DNA of 64,000 nucleotides from Chitinophagaceae bacterium (GTDB lineage Bacteria > Bacteroidota > Bacteroidia > Chitinophagales > Chitinophagaceae), in contig JAIEMP010000012.1 of assembly GCA_019752045.1 (NCBI GenBank), positions 153,028 to 217,027 of the forward strand, read 5' to 3'. Made by a program: the position numbers and the translations under genes. How positions within the stretch are numbered: position 1 is the stretch's first letter; every line of letters begins with the position of its first letter. The notes under the pieces were generated by a model. That model was given only the letters and a program-made list of their open reading frames with translations, was not told where the DNA came from and did no database searches. Positions 8,374 to 15,304 of the stretch are shown here, piece after piece.

Positions 8374-9462
8374 TCAGCTATCCAACACCTTCTTCTGATG
8401 ATTGATACTCTCCATATGCACCGCATCAAAATACTTAGTGATGAAATCTTTGCTCAATCCTTTTCGCTCACCTTCTTTAAATGCACGTTCAAGAATTTCG
8501 TTCCAGCGGTTTGTTTGTAAGATGGTGATGTTGTTATCTTTTTTATACTGACCAATGTTCTCAGCAATTTTCATACGCTGACCAAGGATCTGCATCAACT
8601 CATCATCAAGCTGGTTAATTTGCTGACGCAATTTTTCCAATGCCTGGTGAAACTCTGCTGATGCTACATCTTCTTTACGCCAGATGATGCTGCTGAGCAT
8701 TTCTGCCAAACGCTCAGGCGTAACCTGTTGTTTCGCATCGCTCCATGCATTGTCCGGATCAATATGACTTTCAATCATCAAACCATCAAAATCGAGATCG
8801 ATAGCTTTCTGTGCTGTCTCTTGTAAAATATCTCTGCGTCCGCAAATGTGCGAAGGATCGTTAATGATGATCTGATCAGGATTACGACGCTTCATTTCAA
8901 TGGCCAAATGCCACATCGGTGCATTGCGATATTCTGTATTACCATAAGAAGAAAATCCACGATGAATTAAACCAATTTGTTTGATGCCTGCACGAGCCAC
9001 ACGTTCAACTGCACCACTCCACAATTCAAGATCAGGATTGATCGGGTTTTTGATCAACACCGGTATATCAACACCACGTAATGCATCAGCAACTTCCTGA
9101 ACGCTGAAAGGGTTTACAGTTGTGCGTGCACCAATCCACAACACATCTACTTCAAAGTTCAATGCATCCTCCACCTGCTTGCCCGTTGCAACTTCAACAG
9201 TTGTTGGCAAGCCCGTTAATGATTTTGCTTTTTGCAACCAAGGCAACCCTTTTGCGCCAATCCCTTCAAACATGCCGGGTTTGGTACGAGGTTTCCAGAT
9301 ACCTGCACGCAACATATTTATTTTTCCTGTTGCTGCCAAGCGCTGTGCGGTTGATACTAATTGCTCTTCTGTTTCGGCGCTGCATGGTCCGCCAATGATG
9401 AGCGGTTTCTTACTCCATGCTTCCTGCACTTTTTCTTTCATGTTTGCTTCGATTGTTTGCAT
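8374..9462 (-). CDS. Bifunctional 3-deoxy-7-phosphoheptulonate (DAHP) synthase / chorismate mutase
   Basis: The N-terminal domain (about residues 1-260) is a DAHP synthase of the KDO8P-synthase-like class: IIGGPCSAETEEQL, LRAGIWKPRTKPGMFEGIG, VLWIGARTTVNPFSVQEVA and INDPSHICGRRD. The C-terminal 90 residues are an AroQ-type chorismate mutase helix bundle (ALEKLRQQINQLDDELMQIL, IGQYKKDNN). The fusion order is typical of Bacteroidota and allows prephenate feedback on pathway entry. An ATG at 9645 is in frame, but I place the start at 9462 (MQTIEANMKEK). The upstream 61 codons cross a CCCCTAAAGGGG repeat and lack family similarity; 9441 is another candidate. Confidence 0.93.
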   Translation of the reverse strand: MQTIEANMKEKVQEAWSKKPLIIGGPCSAETEEQLVSTAQRLAATGKINMLRAGIWKPRTKPGMFEGIGAKGLPWLQKAKSLTGLPTTVEVATGKQVEDALNFEVDVLWIGARTTVNPFSVQEVADALRGVDIPVLIKNPINPDLELWSGAVERVARAGIKQIGLIHRGFSSYGNTEYRNAPMWHLAIEMKRRNPDQIIINDPSHICGRRDILQETAQKAIDLDFDGLMIESHIDPDNAWSDAKQQVTPERLAEMLSSIIWRKEDVASAEFHQALEKLRQQINQLDDELMQILGQRMKIAENIGQYKKDNNITILQTNRWNEILERAFKEGERKGLSKDFITKYFDAVHMESINHQKKVLDS

Positions 9463-9480
9463 TGTTATTGGTTGTAAAGT

Positions 9481-9508
9481 TAAACCCCCGCCCCTAAAGG
9501 GGAACAAA
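9481..9508. repeat. CCCCTCC-family palindrome upstream of the DAHP synthase gene
   Basis: ACCCCCGCCCCTAAAGGGGA lies about 20 bp upstream of the chosen start, in the leader between the DUF559 gene and this gene. Confidence 0.6.
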
Positions 9509-9630
9509 GGACTATGATTATTTATTTTGTTACGAACACTTGTTCTGCTATGTTTCTTTTGTTGCGTCGCACTCCCGTCCGAACGGCGTTCAGCCGGGCG
9601 GGCTTGTGCGTTCATGATTCTATTCAGCTC

Positions 9631-9691
9631 ACCCACCCCTATCAATCATTCTTTATGTTTTGCACCCTGCTACCCCTCCGGGGAGGGGATA
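9631..9691. repeat. Solo copy of the DUF559-unit right end
   Basis: It starts ACCCACCCCT and ends CCCCTCCGGGGAGGGGATA. The 61-bp length and the end sequences match the right boundary of the DUF559 unit at 10285-10345. The interior also agrees in part, with a shared GCA..GTG.AAAAC block when read on the minus strand. Confidence 0.75.
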
Positions 9692-9803
9692 AACATTCTC
9701 ATTGCTTATCACTAATTATTCATCTTCAACTTCAGTCAATATGTTGATCGTTGGTTTGTTGCTAAAAACAAAAACAACTGTTGCACATCATTCTTCCGCC
9801 GGG

Positions 9804-10280
9804 TTATCCCCTCCCGGGAGGGGCTTGGGGTGGGTTATCACGTTTTCTGCTTTTGGGAAGCTCCAAAAGTTTTCTTTTACGTTTAACCATTTCACTCACC
9901 CCATTCTTTTCTTCAAACTCAAAGATCCAGTTCTCAATAGTTCTTATTACATTTTTCATATCATGCACAACATCTAATGCATTAAACCGAAGAAATGAAA
10001 TTCCATACACTTCTATTTCATCCTGTCGTATCGGATCCTTCAACAATACTTTTTCATCTTCATGAGTGATGCCATCCACTTCAATTGCAAGCATTAAGTC
10101 TTTACAATAAAAATCAACGATATAGTTCAGCATGGGTTTTTGCCTATCGAAATCATAACCCATCATACTTCCGTTTCTTAACTCCATCCACAACTTCACT
10201 TCAGAGTAGGTCATATTTTGCCGGAGGCGTTTTGCATACTCCATTGCCTGTTGCGTGTATGGAATGATTTTACGTTTCAT
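9804..10280 (-). CDS. DUF559 (Vsr-like PD-(D/E)XK fold) endonuclease-like protein
   Basis: The protein has about 158 residues. It starts MKRKIIPYTQQ, continues AKRLRQNMTYSEVKLWMELR and GYDFDRQKPMLNYIVDFYC, and then has the catalytic-looking AIEVDGITHEDE and YGISFLRFNALDVV. This pattern is DUF559, which is related to very-short-patch repair and restriction-type nucleases. An upstream ATG at 10310 would add residues encoded by a repeat, so I choose 10280. The last residues (NPPQAPPGRG) and the TAA stop are encoded by the CCCCTCCCGGGAGGGG palindrome at 9804-9837, and the start codon is one base from the inverted copy. The gene therefore fits exactly between two repeat ends, inside an otherwise conserved aromatic operon. 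Confidence 0.85.
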   Translation of the reverse strand: MKRKIIPYTQQAMEYAKRLRQNMTYSEVKLWMELRNGSMMGYDFDRQKPMLNYIVDFYCKDLMLAIEVDGITHEDEKVLLKDPIRQDEIEVYGISFLRFNALDVVHDMKNVIRTIENWIFEFEEKNGVSEMVKRKRKLLELPKSRKRDNPPQAPPGRG

Positions 10281-10281
10281 G

Positions 10282-10345
10282 TTTACCCACCCCTGTTGAT
10301 TAGTATGCAAGTTTTACACGCTGCAGCCCCTCCAGTGAGGGGATA
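10282..10345. repeat. Right-end repeat of the DUF559 unit
   Basis: TTTACCCACCCC at 10282-10293 and CCCCTCCAGTGAGGGG at 10327-10342 are separated by about 33 bp. The copy at 9631-9691 has the same length and ends. Confidence 0.75.
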
Positions 10346-10369
10346 GACACTCCGATAACTCATCACTGA

Positions 10370-10834
10370 TTATTCATCACTCATCTTCTGCATCTGTTTC
10401 ATCTCTTTAAATCTTGGTTCCGGCATTTCAAACTTTATTTCCCCTTTTCCATACAGCCCTGTTTCGATCCATCCTTGCTTACGATAAAATGTTTCAGCTC
10501 TTGTACCCGGACTTGTACTCAACCACACTGTTTCACTTGTCTGTTCGAAATACCAGTTCAACATCAGATTGTGCAATTGCTTACCGATTCCTTTTGCTTC
10601 ACTGCTGGGATCAACAAACAACGCCCAAATATTATGTTCCACTAAATCAGCAATAGAAAAACCAACCACCATATCATCAATTATACAAACCCAACCTTTT
10701 CCTCTTCGTGTGATATAGTCTTCCACATCTTTATCCGGAACCAATGCCGGATTGCTCAATGTGTTTTCTTTTACAGCGTTGCGTACAACCTGTATCTGCT
10801 GAATGTCCTGTATCGTTGCTTCTCGAAAAATCAT
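10370..10834 (-). CDS. GNAT family N-acetyltransferase
   Basis: The 154-residue protein has the GNAT fold: MIFREATIQDIQQIQVVRNAV, the strand VGFSIADLVEHNIWALFVDP, the acetyl-CoA loop EAKGIGKQLHNLMLNW, and TRAETFYRKQGWIETG. The substrate is unknown. It lies between tyrA and the DUF559 gene in the aromatic operon. A GGTGAGTCACCC hairpin repeat sits just upstream of its start codon. Confidence 0.87.
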   Translation of the reverse strand: MIFREATIQDIQQIQVVRNAVKENTLSNPALVPDKDVEDYITRRGKGWVCIIDDMVVGFSIADLVEHNIWALFVDPSSEAKGIGKQLHNLMLNWYFEQTSETVWLSTSPGTRAETFYRKQGWIETGLYGKGEIKFEMPEPRFKEMKQMQKMSDE

Positions 10835-10842
10835 TTTGTTTT

Positions 10843-10882
10843 GCGGTGAGTCACCCGCCTGTATTTTGGGTGGCTCACCGGC
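10843..10882. repeat. GGTGAGTCACCC hairpin repeat upstream of the GNAT gene
   Basis: GCGGTGAGTCACCCGCC and GGGTGGCTCACCGGC pair as a hairpin. It is a near copy of 7150-7190 in the same position relative to a start codon. Confidence 0.7.
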
Positions 10883-10885
10883 TTT

Positions 10886-11734
10886 TTATTTAATTATGTG
10901 TCTAATTTTGTTTGCGTGTTCAATTAAATTCTGCAAGTCCGTTCCTTTATCATCACGGATGCTGTCTCTGAATTTTGTTAACTGTTGAATATGTTCATTC
11001 AACACATCCAGCACATTTACCTTATTCTGCAAAAAAATGGGCACCCACATAGCAGAATTACTTTTCGCTAAACGCACCGTGCTTTCAAAACCTGCACTCG
11101 CCATTTCGAAAATGGCATTGTCTTCTTTCTCTTTTTCTAATACCGTATTTGCTAATGCAAAGGATGTGATGTGTGAAATATGACTTACATAAGCTGCATG
11201 CAGATCATGTGCTTTTGCTTCCATGCTCAACAAGTGCATACCGATTTTATTGTACATGTATTTTGTCCACTCCAATGCGTCCGCATCACTTTCATCTTCA
11301 TTGCAAATAATGACTGCTTTATTTTCAAAAGCCCCCCGAACTGCTGCTGCCGGACCGCTATACTCCGTACCCCACATGGGATGCGTGGCAACATATCGTC
11401 CACGTTTTGGATGATTCGCTACGGCGTCTGTTAATTGTGATTTGGTAGAACCCAGATCAATGACGATTTGCTGATCAACTTTATCAAGAACAGAAGGTAA
11501 CAATCCTACCATCAGATCAACCGGAAAAGCAAGGATCACAACTTCACTTTGTGCGATGGCTTCTTCTAACGGTAATATCTCATCTACCAATTCCAGCTCT
11601 AAAGCTTTTGCTTCATGTTCTTTACTCACATCTACACCAATCAAACGTGATGAGATTTTTTTCTCATGCAGTTGAATAGCAAGTGAACCCCCAATTAAGC
11701 CCACTCCAATGATTGCAATCTTTTTTCTTTCCAT
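10886..11734 (-). CDS. tyrA: Prephenate dehydrogenase
   Basis: The 282-residue enzyme oxidatively decarboxylates prephenate to 4-hydroxyphenylpyruvate in tyrosine synthesis. The NAD-binding Rossmann motif IAIIGVGLIGGSLAIQL opens the protein. IDLGSTKSQLTDAV and YVATHPMWGTEYSGP (with the catalytic-type histidine) follow, then HDLHAAYVSHISHITSFALA. No ACT or chorismate mutase domain is attached, as expected because the mutase is fused to DAHP synthase in this operon. It lies downstream of the aminotransferase gene, separated by a nested palindrome. Confidence 0.92.
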   Translation of the reverse strand: MERKKIAIIGVGLIGGSLAIQLHEKKISSRLIGVDVSKEHEAKALELELVDEILPLEEAIAQSEVVILAFPVDLMVGLLPSVLDKVDQQIVIDLGSTKSQLTDAVANHPKRGRYVATHPMWGTEYSGPAAAVRGAFENKAVIICNEDESDADALEWTKYMYNKIGMHLLSMEAKAHDLHAAYVSHISHITSFALANTVLEKEKEDNAIFEMASAGFESTVRLAKSNSAMWVPIFLQNKVNVLDVLNEHIQQLTKFRDSIRDDKGTDLQNLIEHANKIRHIIK

Positions 11735-11740
11735 ATTATT

Positions 11741-11829
11741 TCAGGGCTAAAGCCCTTCGTTTTTTTTCTCTATAACCCCGGCCTTAAGGCCGGGGTTATA
11801 GCTTGATTTAAATGGGCTTTAGCCCTGAA
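11741..11829. repeat. Nested palindromic repeat between the aminotransferase gene and tyrA
   Basis: The outer arms TTCAGGGCTAAAGCCC (11741-11756) and its exact complement (11814-11829) enclose a perfect 30-bp palindrome at 11771-11800 (half-site TATAACCCCGGCCTT). The right arm supplies the last two codons and the TAA stop of the aminotransferase gene. It could fold into a long cruciform or RNA hairpin and affect transcription into tyrA. Confidence 0.85.
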
Positions 11830-13018
11830 TTCTTTTTATTGCCTGTTCAAAACGTTCAACAGGCGCACATAAACTCACCCGTATATATCCATCACCTGCA
11901 TTTCCAAAAATGCCACCCGGTGTTATAAAGACATTACTGTTGTACAACACTTCATCACTCAACTCATATCCTGTTTTATATTTCGCAGGAATCTTTGCCC
12001 ACACAAACATACCTGCCTGATCTTTTGAATAAACACAATTCAACAGATCGAGTAATTCAAATACTTTTTCTCTGCGTTCACGGTAAATCTTGTTTACGCT
12101 ATCGTACCAATCTTTACCGAGGTTCAACGCAGTTGCTGCTGCTAATTGCAAGGGTAAAAACATACCACTATCCATATTACTTTTAAAACGAAGGACTTCA
12201 TCTATACGTTCTTTTGCTCCACTCAACATACCCACTCTCCAGCCCGCCATGTTCTGACTTTTGCTGAGTGAGTTTAATTCCAGTACACAATCTTTTGCAC
12301 CTTCAATGCTTAATAAACTCATCGGATGTTCATTCAAAATAAAACTATACGGATTATCATGAATGATGAGGATACCTGTTTTCTTTCCGAATGCAACAAG
12401 TTGTTCAAACAATGTTCTATCTGGCAATTGACCTGTTGGCATCTGCGGATAATTTACGAACATTAACTTAAACCCACCCCAACCCCTCCCGGGAGGGGAT
12501 GTCAACGCACCAGCCTCACTATTCAACGACTCTAATTGTTTTTCAATTTCATTAAAACCGGGAGCGTAATTATTTTCTTCTTTCAAATCATATTCAACAC
12601 AAACTCCTCCAGCTAACTTAACAGCACTTCTGTATGTTGGATAACCGGGGTTCGGCACCAACACTTTATCACCTTCATTCAAATACGTCATACAAATGTG
12701 CATGATCCCTTCCTTACTACCAATGAGCGGAAGAATTTCTGTATCAGCATTCAATTCAACATTGTACCATTTCTTATACCAATCACTCATGGCTTTACGC
12801 AACACAATTGAACCTTTGTACGATTGATAGCCGTGTACAGTTGGTTTTAAACTCTCTTCCTGTAATGTTTTTATAACATCAGGATGCGGCGGCAGATCAG
12901 GACTGCCAATACCAAGGTTGATGATCTGTTTACCTTGTTTGTTCAGTTCATCAATCTCACGCAACTTCTGCGAAAAATAATATTCACCAATTCCATCCAA
13001 TCGTTTTGCTGTTTGCAT
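11819..13018 (-). CDS. Class I/II pyridoxal-phosphate aminotransferase (aspartate/aromatic type)
   Basis: Family motifs are NLGIGSPDLPPHPDV, GSKEGIMHICMTYLNEGD, VPNPGYPTYRSAVKLAGG, IIHDNPYSFIL, and the PLP-lysine region LNSLSKSQNMAGWRVG. Its place between pheA and tyrA suggests it transaminates phenylpyruvate, 4-hydroxyphenylpyruvate or prephenate, but an aspartate or diaminopimelate role is also possible. The start is placed at 13018 (MQTAKRLDGIGEYYF). The 36 upstream in-frame codons come from an AATTCGTG-type repeat and overlap pheA. About residues 173-183 (TSPPGRGWGG) are an in-frame insertion encoded by a CCCCTCCCGGGAGGGG palindrome, just before the strand LMFVNYPQMPTG. Confidence 0.91.
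   Translation of the reverse strand: MQTAKRLDGIGEYYFSQKLREIDELNKQGKQIINLGIGSPDLPPHPDVIKTLQEESLKPTVHGYQSYKGSIVLRKAMSDWYKKWYNVELNADTEILPLIGSKEGIMHICMTYLNEGDKVLVPNPGYPTYRSAVKLAGGVCVEYDLKEENNYAPGFNEIEKQLESLNSEAGALTSPPGRGWGGFKLMFVNYPQMPTGQLPDRTLFEQLVAFGKKTGILIIHDNPYSFILNEHPMSLLSIEGAKDCVLELNSLSKSQNMAGWRVGMLSGAKERIDEVLRFKSNMDSGMFLPLQLAAATALNLGKDWYDSVNKIYRERREKVFELLDLLNCVYSKDQAGMFVWAKIPAKYKTGYELSDEVLYNSNVFITPGGIFGNAGDGYIRVSLCAPVERFEQAIKRIQG
12472..12500. repeat. CCCCTCC-family palindrome inside the aminotransferase gene
   Basis: AACCCACCCCAACCCCTCCC followed by GGGAGGGGA matches the left end of the DUF559 unit (palindrome plus GGGGTGGG block). It lies in frame. Confidence 0.8.
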
Positions 13019-13093
13019 ACCACTAATTTTTCGAATTCCACGAATTGCACTAATTAAATTCATTCGTGTAATTCGTGTAATGATTTTTTTAAT
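13019..13093. repeat. AATTCGTG-type repeat between pheA and the aminotransferase gene
   Basis: Several copies of AATTCGTGTAATTCGTG and the related CGAATTCCACGAATT lie directly upstream of the aminotransferase start at 13018. The last part runs into the 3' end of pheA. Confidence 0.6.
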
Positions 13094-13994
13094 TCGTGTT
13101 TTTCTTCCCGTTTTTATAAACCCCATAAATCTTCAACTCAACAGTTGAAGGTTTGATTGCTTCAATTACTTTCTGAAACTGCTCAATTGTTTCAAACTCC
13201 ATATCTGCATGAAAGCTGTATTTAAAATCTGTTCCCGGAATAGGGAAACTTTGCAGCTTACTTAAATTAATACCTCCATCTGCAATTTGTCCAAGTACTC
13301 TTGCCAAACTTCCTTTTGAATGATCGGTAACAAAATTCACCGATGCTTTATTGGCATGTTCAATCGAACCGTTTTGTTCACGTTGTAAAATGAGAAACCT
13401 TGTATAGTTGTTCTTCATGGTTTGAATACCGGGTGCAATTACATTCAATCCATATAATTCAGCAGCCAGTTTACTGGCAATAGCTGCAATATGTTTGCTT
13501 TTATGCTGATGAATATGCTTTGCACTCAAAGCTGTGTCTTCAGTTTCAACCAACTTCCATTTATGTTTATCAAGATAATCGTAGCACTGCTGCAAGGCCA
13601 TCGTGTGCGAATGCACTTCTTTAATGTCTTCAAGTTTTACACCTTTATTTACAAGTAAATTTTGTTTGATGTGCAGGTACACTTCACCCACAATCACCAG
13701 ATTACTTTTCTGCAATAAATTATAGTTCGGCAAAATGCTGCCAGCAATAGAATTTTCAATGGCCATCACTGCGCCGTCACTTTCTTTTTTGCTGGTGCCG
13801 ATCTTTACCACTTCCCTGAATGTGGCACAGGGAATAACTTCTACATCCTTCCCAAAGAATTGCCTTGCCGCTTCCTGGTGAAAACTGCCTTCGTAACCTT
13901 GTATAGCAACGGCCCCTCCCAGCCTCCCCAAAGGGGAGGAGTTCATCTCACCGTGCTCACTTTTTTGAGACTCTGATTTTTCTTGTACTCCCAT
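13089..13994 (-). CDS. pheA: Prephenate dehydratase
   Basis: The 301-residue protein has the periplasmic-binding-like catalytic region: AIQGYEGSFHQEAARQFF, GAVMAIENSIAGSI, and NNYTRFLIL with the TRF triad. A regulatory ACT domain follows (VNFVTDHSKGSLARVLGQI, LSKLQSFPIPG). It converts prephenate to phenylpyruvate. Family proteins usually begin right at the VAIQG strand. Here about residues 17-28 (NSSPLGRLGGA) are encoded by a CCCCTCC-family repeat, and the preceding 16 residues are hydrophilic and unlike the family. The native start seems to have been displaced; an ATG at 13946 is an alternative. It is the first gene of the operon. Confidence 0.92.
   Translation of the reverse strand: MGVQEKSESQKSEHGEMNSSPLGRLGGAVAIQGYEGSFHQEAARQFFGKDVEVIPCATFREVVKIGTSKKESDGAVMAIENSIAGSILPNYNLLQKSNLVIVGEVYLHIKQNLLVNKGVKLEDIKEVHSHTMALQQCYDYLDKHKWKLVETEDTALSAKHIHQHKSKHIAAIASKLAAELYGLNVIAPGIQTMKNNYTRFLILQREQNGSIEHANKASVNFVTDHSKGSLARVLGQIADGGINLSKLQSFPIPGTDFKYSFHADMEFETIEQFQKVIEAIKPSTVELKIYGVYKNGKKNTN
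13910..13942. repeat. CCCCTCC-family repeat at the 5' end of pheA
   Basis: GGCCCCTCCCAGCCTCCCC followed by AAAGGGGAGGAG lies in frame in the first 30 codons of pheA. Confidence 0.75.
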
Positions 13995-14040
13995 CTTTCT
14001 TATTTATTACAAATAAAGTATTCTAAATTCTCGGCAACCT

Positions 14041-14074
14041 AAGCCCCTCCTCTGGAGGGGTTTGGGGAGGCCTT
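14041..14074. repeat. CCCCTCC-family repeat upstream of pheA
   Basis: CCCCTCCTCTGGAGGGG is followed by TTTGGGGAGGCC, the palindrome plus inner-block arrangement of this family. Confidence 0.75.
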
Positions 14075-14079
14075 AAATG

Positions 14080-14109
14080 ACGAATCCCGACCTTTTGGCC
14101 GGGATTCGT
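14080..14109. promoter_or_regulatory. Hairpin in the pheA leader (possible attenuator or repeat)
   Basis: A perfect 10-bp stem ACGAATCCCG/CGGGATTCGT closes a 10-base loop about 90 bp upstream of pheA. There is no U-tract on the pheA strand, so it is not a clear terminator. Confidence 0.4.
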
Positions 14110-14409
14110 TATGTTGATTCGTTTCGTTCGCTTAGTTCGCATTCAACAACAGATTTCCCGGCTTCCTTTTATAGTAAAAGAAACTAAAATAAAAGAAACG
14201 GTATCCTTTGTTGTTTGTCATTACAGTTCAAATATAAAATAGGAGATTGATAAAACAAGTGTTAGTTGTAAAAAAAGCAGGAAAACGAAAAAAGCCATTC
14301 CAGGAATGGAACGGCCGTTAACGATTGCTTGCCATATGAAAATTTTATTCAGGCTTCACTTTTGCCCGCAAGCTGGGTAATCACTCTTCACGAAAGCCAT
14401 CGGCTAAGA

Positions 14410-14595
14410 TTACTTCTTAGTTGTATCAACTGCAGCAGGAGCTGTAGTATCTTTTGCTGTAGTGTCAGCAGCAACCGGAGCTGTAGTGTCAGCAACAACT
14501 GGAGCAGCTGTAGTATCAGCAGCTTCTGTTTTTTCACCTTCATTGTTACAAGCTACAAAACCGAGGATAGCGAACGCTAATAAAACCTTTTTCAT
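14410..14595 (-). CDS. Small Ala/Thr-rich lipoprotein
   Basis: The 61-residue protein has a lipoprotein signal with lipobox LGFVAC. A mature part made of ADTTAAP/ADTTAPV-type repeats rich in Ala, Thr, Asp and Val follows and ends in DTTKK. Such low-complexity lipoproteins are common in this phylum and no function is known; a flexible envelope spacer is one possibility. It is transcribed divergently from the ECF sigma gene at 14737. Confidence 0.75.
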   Translation of the reverse strand: MKKVLLAFAILGFVACNNEGEKTEAADTTAAPVVADTTAPVAADTTAKDTTAPAAVDTTKK

Positions 14596-14736
14596 TCTTT
14601 GTTAATTTTAAAGTTTAAGATAATTATCAAGGGGTTAATACAAAAAGCGGAAAAAGGTAACCCGCAGTTGAAAATAAATTTTTTTAAGCCCTTTTTGGGT
14701 TACAATTTTGCCTTTACAGTATTAAACACAGAGAAA

Positions 14737-15303
14737 GTGAAATCGAACTCCAAAGAACTGGATCTTTTAGATGGCTTGGCACATAACGACAGGAAGGCGA
14801 TTGAGACGCTGTACAAGGACAATTTTGGAATGATCCAGACCTTTATCCTGAATAACAACGGTACTACAGACGATGCAAGAGACATTTTTCAGGAGGCGAT
14901 GATTCTTTTATATGAAAAAGCAAGAGGAGGCAATTTTGAACTAACCAGCCAGATTAAGACCTACATCTATTCTGTATGCAGGCGGCTATGGCTCAAACGT
15001 TTACAGCAACTCCAACGATTTGGCACTCCTGTAGAAAGTATGGAGGAAGTTGTACCAATTGAAGAAGAACTTGAGGAGCAGGACCGGAAAAATGAGGCGT
15101 TTGGAATTATGGATAAAGCGTTGAGTCATTTGGGCGAACCTTGTAAGAGCCTGCTGGAGGCCTATTATATACAGAAGAAGCAAATGCAGGATATTGCTGA
15201 AGGATTTGGCTACACCAATGCTGATAATGCCAAGAACCAGAAGTACAAGTGTTTGATGCGATTGAAGAAATTATTCTTTGCTCAATATAAAAAGGGAGAC
15301 TGA
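14737..15303 (+). CDS. ECF-type RNA polymerase sigma factor
   Basis: The 189-residue protein has region 2 (ETLYKDNFGMIQTFILNNNG, DDARDIFQEAMILLYEKA) and region 4 (LEAYYIQKKQMQDIAEGFGY, NAKNQKYKCLMRLKKLF). The frame is open from an ATG at 14599, but those 46 codons lack sigma similarity. I choose a GTG at 14737 (VKSNSKELDLLDGLAHNDR), where family proteins begin. It is followed one base later by a gene for a membrane-anchored trypsin-like protease, so that product is probably its regulator or partner. Confidence 0.85.
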   Translation: MKSNSKELDLLDGLAHNDRKAIETLYKDNFGMIQTFILNNNGTTDDARDIFQEAMILLYEKARGGNFELTSQIKTYIYSVCRRLWLKRLQQLQRFGTPVESMEEVVPIEEELEEQDRKNEAFGIMDKALSHLGEPCKSLLEAYYIQKKQMQDIAEGFGYTNADNAKNQKYKCLMRLKKLFFAQYKKGD

Positions 15304-15304
15304 A

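Larger units (their letters stand above)
9463..9803. other. 341-bp spacer between DUF559 and DAHP synthase genes, filled with repeats
   Basis: I see no convincing gene here. The spacer holds the palindrome at 9481-9508 and a 61-bp repeat at 9631-9691. It also has a GC-rich stretch (about 9565-9610) with CCCGTCCGAACGGCG and CAGCCGGGCGGGC, which looks like another repeat. Confidence 0.6.
9804..10345. mobile_element. Putative one-gene mobile unit: DUF559 gene between inverted CCCCTCC palindromes
   Basis: The left end (9804-9837) reads outward to inward as TATCCCCTCCCGGGAGGGG, then GGGGTGGGTTA. The right end (10282-10345), on the opposite strand, reads TATCCCCTCACTGGAGGGGC and ends GGGGTGGGTAAA. 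Both ends thus carry the same outer palindrome and inner GGGGTGGGT block in inverted orientation, with the DUF559 frame filling the interior. That this is mobile is inference. Confidence 0.6.
13995..14409. other. 415-bp spacer upstream of pheA, with a repeat and a hairpin
   Basis: This spacer should hold the promoter of the aromatic operon. It contains a CCCCTCC-family repeat at 14041-14074 and a 10-bp-stem hairpin at 14080-14109 (ACGAATCCCG with CGGGATTCGT). I see no gene, and no leader peptide rich in aromatic codons that would prove attenuation. The part near 14290-14330 has CCATTCCAGGAATGG, a short palindrome possibly ending the small lipoprotein transcript. Confidence 0.6.

Noticed and set aside
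11819..13126. N-terminal extension of the aminotransferase to 13126
   Set aside because: It overlaps pheA, is made of repeat DNA and lacks family similarity; the start at 13018 fits homologues.
14083..14595. Classical attenuator with leader peptide ahead of pheA
   Set aside because: A hairpin is present, but I found no leader frame rich in Phe or Tyr codons and no U-tract on the operon strand.
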